27,200 nt of DNA from the IMG/VR virus record IMGVR_UViG_3300038714_000166, positions 1 through 27,200 of that record; one strand, given 5' to 3'. Below the pieces are notes generated by a model. That model did not search any database and was not told where the DNA came from. It saw only the letters and a program-made list of their open reading frames with translations. Shown here one piece after another: positions 18,892-25,724 of the stretch. Numbering within the stretch: the stretch's first letter is position 1; each line of letters starts with the position of its first letter. Both the position numbers and the translations under genes were made by a program. The DNA is from a virus.

Positions 18892-21023
18892 TAACGTCTC
18901 CCATCTGGACGAATGTTTACTCTAGGTGAACCAAGTTTCCATTTCATACCAAGAGCTGTAGATTCTACTCGCATAGCAAAAGACCTACCTCTCGCTCTTA
19001 AATCTATTTGATCAGTAAATACTTCCACTGGAGAAGATGCTGTTCTTGTTGTTGTTCCACTTGAAGTATTTTCGAAATCCTCTCCAGGAGAGTTTCTCGC
19101 TTTTAACGTAAATGTTGCAGCAGGTGAGCTTGTTGTTAAAGAACCATCAAAAGTTAAGTCAGGAACAACTTTCTGTACAAGAGTAAATTTATCTCCATCA
19201 CCTATATCCATTGGTGCAGACTCTATAAACGATGTCATAGCAGAACCATCGTCATCATACCCATTTTCATGATTATATAAGTAAGAAGATGATGCAGCAA
19301 TAGGAAAATTTCGTATACCTCTATCTGTCCAAGCTGTTCGAGATAAAGAACCAAAATACCAAACTTTTTCTAAATAGTTATAAATAACATATTTATCAAC
19401 ATCACCTGTTCCACCATTATTTAAAGAATTAGATTCTGATGGATAAAACCAAACTACCTCACTAAACTCTGAGTTTACTCCAGCAATAACTTTATCTCTT
19501 TGTTGTGAGTTAAAATCTAAAAATACTTTATCTTTTACAGTGCAGGGTAGAGTTTGTGTACCACCAGCATAAACATAAAAATTATCTTTACCCATCCAAA
19601 ACACAAAATCTTCTGTTGAGACTGCAGCTTTAGGACTCATAATTGTAATATTCGATGCAATTTGTTGTATACCAAAAACAAATGTTCCTCCAATAAAACG
19701 CATAGAGTGTAGTGAGGTGTCTGTCCAAATAAGTATTTCTCTTTTAGTTTCTACAGCTTGTACAAACTCTGAACCAGATCCTAATCGTAAACTACCTGCA
19801 GTTGTTGCTGAACTAATTGTCCAATTACTAACAGACTCTTGATTAGACCAACGTATCATTAAAGGATCTTGAGTTGTAGTGCCATAAGTGTTAGTGCCGA
19901 AACAAATAACGTGTCTATCAATATCACTTACAAGAACTTGTTTAGCAACAGTCGGTGTATTTGCTGCACCTGCTAATGTGCTCAGTTCCACGGCTCGTGT
20001 AGATAAACCATTTGTTTTATCCCATAAATAAACTGCACCATCTCTAGGATTAATTAACAAATCTTCTCCAAAGTTGTCATGTGACCATGTTCTTATTTCA
20101 CGAGTTGTACCAGTTACTGCTGCTATACCCCAACCAGTAAAGTCATCGTCAGATGATGCATTACCTACAGCTAATCGAACAATTGTGTTATCTGCATGAG
20201 TAGCAGCAGTTGTACCACTTGCACCTCTTGTTGATGGACCACCACCAGTTCCTAGTGTATTACTGCTAATTGTGCCTACTGTTATAAGTTCTTCTTCTAT
20301 TAATATTGTATCACCAGCAGTAATTCCTGTAGCACTGTCAACATCTATTTCTGTTTCACTGTCATCTAATGCTTCTGCTAACTGTGTTGTCAAAGCACCT
20401 GCCGTTGTGCCACCAAATAGTCCAGCACCCCAACCTGTACCACCAACTTGTGAGTCAAGACCAACAGTTATTTGATACTCAGCATCTGTTGCACTGCCAC
20501 CATTACCACTGTCAGAAGCATTAGCCGTAACACTTACTGTAATAACGTAAGTATTTGCATTAGTTACAGATACAATCTGATGTTCTGCATTAAGTATAGT
20601 CGCTGTAACATTGCCACCTAAACTCACAGCATTGCTGAAAGTAACAAAATCATTCTCTGCCGCACCATGATTAGTTTCTGTAACAGTTATATTTGCAGAG
20701 CCATTTGTAGCTGCAAATGTCGTAGAGTTTGTAGTTGATGAACGAATTGGTGTTACGTCATTAAATGTACCACCCTCTTCTATATAATATTTAAGATGTG
20801 TGCCAACACCAAGAAAGTTTGATCCATCAAGTGCTAACCAGTTATGTAAACGCCTTGCTGTACCTTCATAGGTATTGCTTGACATTTTCTCCCAACCACC
20901 AAACTTCTCTGGATAACCAAAACGGAAACGCACTTTATCACAATCAACCCAACCACCTTCATTACTGTATGCTGTTATTTCTTTGTTTATTCCTGGACGA
21001 AACTGTAGTTTGGTTAGTGGCAT
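18891..21023 (-). CDS. large tail structural protein candidate, 710 aa
   Basis: 710 residues, beta-rich, no signal or membrane segment. The N-terminus LQFRPGINKEITAYSNEGGW, VDCDKVRFRFGYPEKFGGW and the following NFLGVGTHLKYYIEEGG are hallmarks of a virion protein found in a great many marine podo- and siphoviruses. A Thr/Ala/Asn-rich insertion (about 95-290) resembles Ig-like or tail-decoration repeats, and the later half has blade-like SNW...RLGSGSEFVQA and IRFIGG-type patterns, suggesting a beta-propeller (impression). By place, between fibre and ejection-protein genes, it could be a tail hub or a P22 gp10-like stabilising factor; this is inference. The start has an AGAG site 7 nt upstream, 2 nt after the preceding stop. 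Confidence 0.75.
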   Translation of the reverse strand: MPLTKLQFRPGINKEITAYSNEGGWVDCDKVRFRFGYPEKFGGWEKMSSNTYEGTARRLHNWLALDGSNFLGVGTHLKYYIEEGGTFNDVTPIRSSTTNSTTFAATNGSANITVTETNHGAAENDFVTFSNAVSLGGNVTATILNAEHQIVSVTNANTYVITVSVTANASDSGNGGSATDAEYQITVGLDSQVGGTGWGAGLFGGTTAGALTTQLAEALDDSETEIDVDSATGITAGDTILIEEELITVGTISSNTLGTGGGPSTRGASGTTAATHADNTIVRLAVGNASSDDDFTGWGIAAVTGTTREIRTWSHDNFGEDLLINPRDGAVYLWDKTNGLSTRAVELSTLAGAANTPTVAKQVLVSDIDRHVICFGTNTYGTTTQDPLMIRWSNQESVSNWTISSATTAGSLRLGSGSEFVQAVETKREILIWTDTSLHSMRFIGGTFVFGIQQIASNITIMSPKAAVSTEDFVFWMGKDNFYVYAGGTQTLPCTVKDKVFLDFNSQQRDKVIAGVNSEFSEVVWFYPSESNSLNNGGTGDVDKYVIYNYLEKVWYFGSLSRTAWTDRGIRNFPIAASSSYLYNHENGYDDDGSAMTSFIESAPMDIGDGDKFTLVQKVVPDLTFDGSLTTSSPAATFTLKARNSPGEDFENTSSGTTTRTASSPVEVFTDQIDLRARGRSFAMRVESTALGMKWKLGSPRVNIRPDGRR

Positions 21024-21025
21024 AT

Positions 21026-21856
21026 TTAACTCTGTGTAAGCATATTGTTGTTTTCTGAAGAACTTGTACTATTAGGGTTTCTTTGATAATTGCAGTTTGC
21101 TCTTAGTTGTGTTGTCATATATGATCCTGCTGATCCTGCCGTAGTAGCCGCAGTCAATGTCATAGTTGTTCCAGATGATATTGTAGCTTCAAATAAACGA
21201 AAATGACCTAAACTAATACTTTGAGCACCACTTACTGTACTGCCACTAGAATTTTTTAAAGTAAGACCTGATCCAGTTAATGTAACACTACCACCATTTG
21301 TTTCATTACCAGTATGGTGTGCAGCTAATGTGTAAATACCTGTGTGAGATACTTGAAATGTTACAACAGTAGATGCTGCAAAACTACCACCTAGAAAAGC
21401 AGAAGCAGTAACTGTTAACAGTTGTCCATAATTAGGATAAGTACCACCAAAGGCTGCATAGTTTGAAATATAAAAACCTTTATTAGCTGTTGGTGTCGTG
21501 TCAGCCCAATAACCAGTTTGATGAGATTGTGAACTTAATGACACTGAAGATACAGATGGATTAACAAGTCTATACCCACCATAGAAATCTGTTAAACTTA
21601 TAGAACCACTTGTCGGTATGTTTTGATTTGCTTCTGTATCTAAAGAAGGAACAACACCACCATTATCAAAAAGTGCTACAGGTGATGCAGAGCCACTAGC
21701 AGCAGATATTTGTGTAAAATTACTTGTTGCATAAGTTGCAGGATTAGGAACATTGCTCTCTCCCTTATGCAAATTAGTTAAGTTTATTGATCCACTCTGT
21801 CCGTAGAAATCACGAATATCTGTTAGGTTTATTGTACCACTAGTCGCTAGAGCCAT
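21026..21856 (-). CDS. structural/fibre-region protein with SG-I-LTD repeats, 276 aa
   Basis: 276 residues, Ser/Thr/Gly-rich. The same short motif occurs three times: SGTINLTDIRDFYG (6-19), SGSINLTNLHKG (21-32) and SGSISLTDFYGG (83-94). This is typical of marine phage and cyanophage structural proteins that begin 'MAL-SSG-ISL-DI'. The remainder (100-276) looks like a beta-sandwich receptor- or sugar-binding domain, with a polar Asn/Ser-rich C-terminus. No chaperone domain is visible. The start codon lies 17 nt inside the 3' end of the preceding fibre gene, in another frame, with a weak AAAGA site. A fibre or tail-tip role follows from context. Confidence 0.78.
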   Translation of the reverse strand: MALATSGTINLTDIRDFYGQSGSINLTNLHKGESNVPNPATYATSNFTQISAASGSASPVALFDNGGVVPSLDTEANQNIPTSGSISLTDFYGGYRLVNPSVSSVSLSSQSHQTGYWADTTPTANKGFYISNYAAFGGTYPNYGQLLTVTASAFLGGSFAASTVVTFQVSHTGIYTLAAHHTGNETNGGSVTLTGSGLTLKNSSGSTVSGAQSISLGHFRLFEATISSGTTMTLTAATTAGSAGSYMTTQLRANCNYQRNPNSTSSSENNNMLTQS

Positions 21857-23084
21857 GTTTATCTTTCTTTAGCTCATCAATTTGTTTTTGCTGTTCCTTA
21901 ATTGCTTCAATTAAAACACCAACTATGTTTCCATAAGCAACAGACTTATATTCACCATCCGTTACAACTTCTGGTAAAACTTTTTCTATTTCTTGAGCAA
22001 TTACACCAATACCTCTTTCAGCTTGTTTTGTGTAAGATACACCACGTATATTCATAACTTTGTCTAAAGCGTTGTCTATTGTTTGTATGTCAGACTTTAA
22101 TCTTTCATCTGATGTTGCTGTAACTTCTGCACCTTGCACTGTGCCTGTAGCCGTGATGTTTCTAAAACCAGATGCGTCTTTGTTGCTATCAACGATTACT
22201 GCTTTTGATGCAGAAACAGTTCCTGCTGTTATACCATCAACTAAATTTAATTCTGCTGCTGTAGAAGTAACTCCATCTAAAATATTTAATTCAGCAGTAG
22301 TAACGGTTGCACCATCAAGTATTTCAAGTTCTGCTTCTGTAATAGTAGCACTACCTATAGTAAAACTTGTTGAAACGGTTAAGTCACCCTCATGTGTTAA
22401 TCTCATCTTTTCTGTTGCAGCTTCAGAACTACCTAACTTGAACACCATATCTGTTTGATTATTATCTGCTGCAAAAGTATTATCTGCTTCAGCTACGATA
22501 GATGCTGCAACTGTTATAGCATCTGTGCCACTGCTTTCGTTTGGTGCTTGAAACTGTAACGCACCAAGTACACTACCATCAGTAACAGCTGTGGCTGATG
22601 TCTGCAATGTTAATAAAGCACCATCACCAGTTTTCATGGTTACATCTTCTGTAAATTCATCTGATCCAGTTTCTATCTGTGCAACTGCTGCACCAGACCC
22701 TGCACCATCTGCATATACAATAGCAGTCTTACCATTACCTACAGTAACAGTTGCACCACTGCCTTGTTTAATTATTATAGACTGACTGCCAGAGGTATTG
22801 TTAAACACAAAGTACAATTTGTCTTGATCATTAGGTGATATAGTAACAGTGTTTGTAGAACTTAATGTACCACCAAAAACTAATACTTTAAAATGACCAT
22901 CGGACAACGCACCATCTGTTGTTGTTAGCGTATGTGTTGTACCAGATAAGGTAATCGAACCTACACCGTTTATAGCTCTGTCAAGAATATCAAAGTTTGT
23001 ATTGGTTGTTGCACCCCAAGTACCTGCTTGTTCGCCTGTACCAATCTTTTCTATGCCGTTATTTGCTGTGTATGAACTTGCCAT
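21840..23084 (-). CDS. tail fibre with C-terminal S74 intramolecular chaperone, 414 aa
   Basis: 414 residues. The N-terminus has NGIEKIGTGEQAGTWGATTN then TNFDILDRAINGV (about 9-42), a common attachment segment of marine phage fibres. The middle is a beta-rich Thr/Gly shaft with three 13-residue AEL-x-ILDG repeats (251-288). The last 90 residues form a peptidase S74-type chaperone: SDERLKSDI (Ser325 and Lys330 as the autocleavage dyad), GIGVIAQEIEKVLPEVV, YKSVAYGNIVGVLIEAI, and a trailing coiled coil. Such domains trimerise the fibre and are then cut off by themselves just before the Ser. AGGAG lies about 8 nt upstream of the ATG. It would bind the host surface. Confidence 0.93.
   Translation of the reverse strand: MASSYTANNGIEKIGTGEQAGTWGATTNTNFDILDRAINGVGSITLSGTTHTLTTTDGALSDGHFKVLVFGGTLSSTNTVTISPNDQDKLYFVFNNTSGSQSIIIKQGSGATVTVGNGKTAIVYADGAGSGAAVAQIETGSDEFTEDVTMKTGDGALLTLQTSATAVTDGSVLGALQFQAPNESSGTDAITVAASIVAEADNTFAADNNQTDMVFKLGSSEAATEKMRLTHEGDLTVSTSFTIGSATITEAELEILDGATVTTAELNILDGVTSTAAELNLVDGITAGTVSASKAVIVDSNKDASGFRNITATGTVQGAEVTATSDERLKSDIQTIDNALDKVMNIRGVSYTKQAERGIGVIAQEIEKVLPEVVTDGEYKSVAYGNIVGVLIEAIKEQQKQIDELKKDKHGSSD
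22218..22334 (-). repeat. 39-nt imperfect tandem repeats in the fibre gene (AEL-x-ILDG)
   Basis: Three consecutive in-frame 39-nt units encode AELEILDGATVTT, AELNILDGVTSTA and AELNLVDGITAGT. They encode a shaft repeat common in phage fibres and can expand or contract by slippage or recombination. Confidence 0.85.
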
Positions 23085-23093
23085 CTATAACTC

Positions 23094-23576
23094 CTAATTT
23101 ATACTCACATCTGTCCAAGTGTCGCCTGTGTGAGTAATCTCTGTCCAATTATCACCTGTATGCGTGATCTCTGTCCATGTCACTGTAACACTTGGTGTAA
23201 CTTCTGTAAATAGTAATTCGCCAGTAGCTGTTTGTGTTAAATTAAAATCTTGTGTTGATACACCAGTAAATATGCCAATGCCAGCCGTAGATTGTTCGGC
23301 TAAAAATTCTATATCTGTTTCAAGCTCTGTGCCTTTAACAAATCGTCCAGGAATATCATCTAAACCAAAGTTAAAACTCATACTTGTAACTGGTATATCT
23401 GGTACAGCAGAACCTTCTGCTGACTGTTCAAATATGCCAGAAATATCTGCAACACCTACTAATATACCTATACCAGCACTTGCTTTAGAAGCAATACCAC
23501 TCATCTCTGCGTTAGCTTCGAGTATTTTACTTATACTGCTTATTGGTGTTTCAGAGAGGGCGACATGACCTAGCAT
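23094..23576 (-). CDS. fibre-region structural protein with WTEITHTGD repeats, 160 aa
   Basis: 160 residues. It begins MLGHVALSETPISSISK, a start I have seen in marine phage proteins next to fibres, continues with Gly/Ala/Ser/Ile-rich beta segments (two similar GIGILVGV and GIGIFTGV stretches, near 35-42 and 98-105), and ends in nearly identical 10-residue repeats WTEITHTGD-x (134-160, three W units). No signal or enzyme motif. Likely a structural or host-range accessory. Its ATG overlaps the TAA of the 75-aa gene before it (TAATG). It lies 9 nt upstream of the S74 fibre gene. Confidence 0.75.
   Translation of the reverse strand: MLGHVALSETPISSISKILEANAEMSGIASKASAGIGILVGVADISGIFEQSAEGSAVPDIPVTSMSFNFGLDDIPGRFVKGTELETDIEFLAEQSTAGIGIFTGVSTQDFNLTQTATGELLFTEVTPSVTVTWTEITHTGDNWTEITHTGDTWTDVSIN
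23097..23177 (-). repeat. 30-nt tandem repeats encoding WTEITHTGD
   Basis: Two nearly identical 30-nt units plus a partial third encode the C-terminus of the 160-aa protein (WTEITHTGDN, WTEITHTGDT, WTDVSIN). Trp every ten residues suggests a regular beta structure. Confidence 0.85.
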
Positions 23577-23803
23577 TATTGTGTGACGCTTTCCTTCGTC
23601 TTAAATTCATCCTTGTCTTCTAAAGAGTTTATTAAAGCACTTGTGTAAGAGTTTTTAGCAACACGGATCGGATCAAGTTGAAATGCTAACTTCTCTTCTT
23701 CTGCTGTCAAAGCTCTTATTTGTTTTATTAAATACTTTTGTTGATCAGACATGGTATCAATATTGTGATCCTTGCCGTTTATATGTATTATGTTTTCTGT
23801 CAT
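23576..23803 (-). CDS. small helical protein in the fibre cluster, 75 aa
   Basis: 75 residues. It starts MTENIIHINGKDHNIDTMSD, then an almost fully helical coiled-coil-like part (20-62, QQKYLIKQIRALTAEEEKLA). The 'I-ING-x-Y/H...LS-x-EQ...I..I...E-x-KL' pattern belongs to a small phage family that regularly accompanies tail-fibre genes; its role is not known, possibly a fibre chaperone or connector. ATGA overlap upstream and TAATG downstream place it inside the late operon. Confidence 0.82.
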   Translation of the reverse strand: MTENIIHINGKDHNIDTMSDQQKYLIKQIRALTAEEEKLAFQLDPIRVAKNSYTSALINSLEDKDEFKTKESVTQ

Positions 23804-24012
23804 AGTTTATCCATCTCAGCTTTAATTTGTGTCCATGTAACACCAAAATCTTTTGGGTCTGTGCTTAATACTGCCTGTCCGTTGCTATCTTCAGACATAA
23901 CTTTTTTAAAACTTGCATTAAACTCATCTTCATTTGTTGGTCTACCAATTAATTGCCATTCTCCAACTTTTAAATTCAATAGAGATTTTATTAATTTTTC
24001 TTGATGGGTCAT
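23800..24012 (-). CDS. small fibre-cluster protein, 70 aa, possible fibre-assembly helper
   Basis: 70 residues, soluble, MTHQEKLIKSLLNLKVGEWQ at the start and TDPKDFGVTWTQIKAEMDKL at the end. The closing 'W-x-IKAE-DKL' resembles the C-termini of small phage proteins encoded beside tail fibres. I chose ATG 24012: AGGAG lies 8 nt upstream, and the ATG overlaps the previous gene's TGA (ATGA). The longer in-frame reading from 24042 would add ten residues inside that gene. Function unknown. Confidence 0.8.
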   Translation of the reverse strand: MTHQEKLIKSLLNLKVGEWQLIGRPTNEDEFNASFKKVMSEDSNGQAVLSTDPKDFGVTWTQIKAEMDKL

Positions 24013-24464
24013 GCAACAAGCTCCTGTAATATAATAGTACATTTATCATTTTGGTGCGAAGCTGTTGAAACAATATCAGAATTAAAAGCCTTGTGTTGTA
24101 CTTTATATGTAAGTGATGAAGTAGAACTAGGACTATCTACATAGGCAAAATGTGCTGTAGTCCATAAGTCCGACCTAGTACCATTACCAGAGTGGTCGCC
24201 AAAAACTGACTCACCTAACTTTGTTGAATCTCTTAAAACTTTATACTCTACTTGTACGTCAGTATTATCGTGATGAGCGTTCATAGGTATGCATATAGTA
24301 ACTATTATCTTATTAGATGTAGATGAGGGAGTTATATTTGCTGTTAGTCCTGTATCAACATAAGAAGTTGAAGAAGTTACATTATCATTTTCTAATTCTG
24401 CACTAACTGTTTGTATTATAGTTCCACTTGGAAAACCACCTGCTCCTATTTTTGTTATTGCCAT
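24009..24464 (-). CDS. beta-rich tail fibre or tip protein candidate, 151 aa
   Basis: 151 residues with a Gly-rich N-terminal AITKIGAGGFPSGTIIQTVS and then strands such as TSSTSYVDTGLTANITPSSTS and KIIVTICIPMNAHHDN, ending CTIILQELVA. The 'SGT-IQ-V-......TSSTS-Y-DTGLTA-ITP-S-SNKI-V' series identifies a beta-sandwich family that is common at tips of marine phage fibres and near their genes. It probably forms part of the adhesion apparatus; sugar binding is possible but not shown. The ATG overlaps the TGA of the 57-aa gene (TGATG). Confidence 0.82.
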   Translation of the reverse strand: MAITKIGAGGFPSGTIIQTVSAELENDNVTSSTSYVDTGLTANITPSSTSNKIIVTICIPMNAHHDNTDVQVEYKVLRDSTKLGESVFGDHSGNGTRSDLWTTAHFAYVDSPSSTSSLTYKVQHKAFNSDIVSTASHQNDKCTIILQELVA

Positions 24465-24637
24465 CAGTCTGCATCCTCTATTGTAAGTTCACCTGCATCA
24501 ACTTGTCGTTTGATTTCAACGTAGTCCATATTATCTTCATCTATTGGAACGTAGCACTCAACACCATCTATTGTTGCTTTTATTGAAGAATTTTTTTCTT
24601 CTAAATCCTTTATATACTTTACTTTAGTAACTTTCAT
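24464..24637 (-). CDS. small acidic fibre-cluster protein, 57 aa
   Basis: 57 residues: MKVTKVKYIKDLEEKNSSIK, then ATIDGVECYVPIDEDNMDYV and EIKRQVDAGELTIEDAD. The 'IDG-x-x-VP-D-x-N-x-x-Y-x-EI-RQV-x-AGE-TI' pattern is a small phage family regularly found among tail-fibre genes, function unknown. The start at 24637 lies 4 nt after the fibre gene's stop; an in-frame non-ATG start at 24682 would overlap that gene by 41 nt and lacks support. Confidence 0.82.
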   Translation of the reverse strand: MKVTKVKYIKDLEEKNSSIKATIDGVECYVPIDEDNMDYVEIKRQVDAGELTIEDAD

Positions 24638-24641
24638 TTTA

Positions 24642-25724
24642 TTATAACTCCGACTCTGCTTTCCAAAAAGTAGTATCCCCATTAGTATTTATGTGGGTTG
24701 CTGTTCCTACTGTTCTACTAGACGTAGTTGCATATAACTCACAACTATTAGCAGTAATTTGAGAAGCATCAATATCAGAAATAGTTATATTTTCTGTTGC
24801 GTTATATACATTGTAGTCAGAAGTAGCACCTATGGTAACTGTTGGTGCAGCCCTCATAAGTTGCCACCATCTAAGATTTGCATAACAAGTAGTAGCAGTA
24901 TGTTGATTTGCCACAATACCATATGTTCTAGCAGTTCCAGAAATTTGAAAATATCTTTGGCATCTAGCTAAACTATCTATATAAGTTTCATGTTTAAAAG
25001 GTGTAGCAACTTCACCCAATTCTAATTGCACACCTGTTAAATAAAAATTATTAGAAGTATTATCAAATACATTTACCTGACCTACAGCACGATTAGCTGC
25101 TGTAACACTTCCCCATGTAGTGCTTAACGTACCACTTGTAAAATTAGTTCCTGCACACAACCACCAAGTAATCTCTAATGATTGTAAATTATCATTGTTC
25201 CAAGTTCCAGTTGTATCAGCATCAAATGTTATTGTTTTAAACTCCCAAGTGTTAGCACTACTAATTGTGTATGTTTTTGATATTTGTCTTGAATTATCTG
25301 TATCGTACCATTCAACAATATGTGTTCCTGTTTTAGGTGAACTTACCCAAAATTGTAGTGTTCCTTTTTTCGCACTTGATGTTCCTTTTAAAAAATTTTG
25401 TAAATCTTGTCCTTCAAATCTTTGTTGTATAAACGCTACTTCATCTGCACCTATACTGCTGTCAGCAGTAGTAACATCTATTTTAAGAGACTTTGTAAAT
25501 GCTGTTGCAGATGGAGCATTTGTATCTTGAGTTACTGTTACTGCACCATCAGAATAGTTGTACATTCTCCATCTATCTAAAGTTCTAGCTATACTATCTG
25601 ATGCAACAGCCGTGCTACCTCTTTGATAAATTTGCATATCGCCATTATAAAAATAGTTACGATTAGCTAAACTACCTTCTTCAGATGCTGTAGCTAAATC
25701 TGCAAATGTTCTTGCTCTGCTCAT
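24642..25724 (-). CDS. tail fibre with carbohydrate-binding-like beta-sandwich, 360 aa
   Basis: 360 residues. LANRNYFYNGDMQIYQRGST (19-38), LDRWRMY (49-55), QQRFEGQDLQNFLKG, LQFWVSSPKTGTH, and GVQLELGEVATPFKHETYID followed by SLARCQRYFQ (about 231-262) are the hallmarks of a well-known phage fibre family in which a carbohydrate-binding jelly-roll is joined to a tip domain. There is no S74 chaperone, in contrast to the fibres on either side. It should contribute to adsorption to host surface glycans. GGAGG lies 9 nt before the ATG, which directly abuts the stop of the upstream fibre gene. Confidence 0.88.
   Translation of the reverse strand: MSRARTFADLATASEEGSLANRNYFYNGDMQIYQRGSTAVASDSIARTLDRWRMYNYSDGAVTVTQDTNAPSATAFTKSLKIDVTTADSSIGADEVAFIQQRFEGQDLQNFLKGTSSAKKGTLQFWVSSPKTGTHIVEWYDTDNSRQISKTYTISSANTWEFKTITFDADTTGTWNNDNLQSLEITWWLCAGTNFTSGTLSTTWGSVTAANRAVGQVNVFDNTSNNFYLTGVQLELGEVATPFKHETYIDSLARCQRYFQISGTARTYGIVANQHTATTCYANLRWWQLMRAAPTVTIGATSDYNVYNATENITISDIDASQITANSCELYATTSSRTVGTATHINTNGDTTFWKAESEL

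Noticed and set aside
22060-22458. 132-codon plus-strand frame opposite the S74 fibre
   Set aside because: A shadow of the AEL-x-ILDG repeats and chaperone region.
23164-23568. 134-codon plus-strand open frame opposite the 160-aa fibre-region gene
   Set aside because: No ribosome binding site, no neighbour on that strand, and a composition explained as the complement of a Thr/Ser/Val-rich gene.
25120-25530. 136-codon plus-strand open frame opposite a tail fibre gene
   Set aside because: A shadow of the recognisable fibre; no start signal or homology-like pattern.
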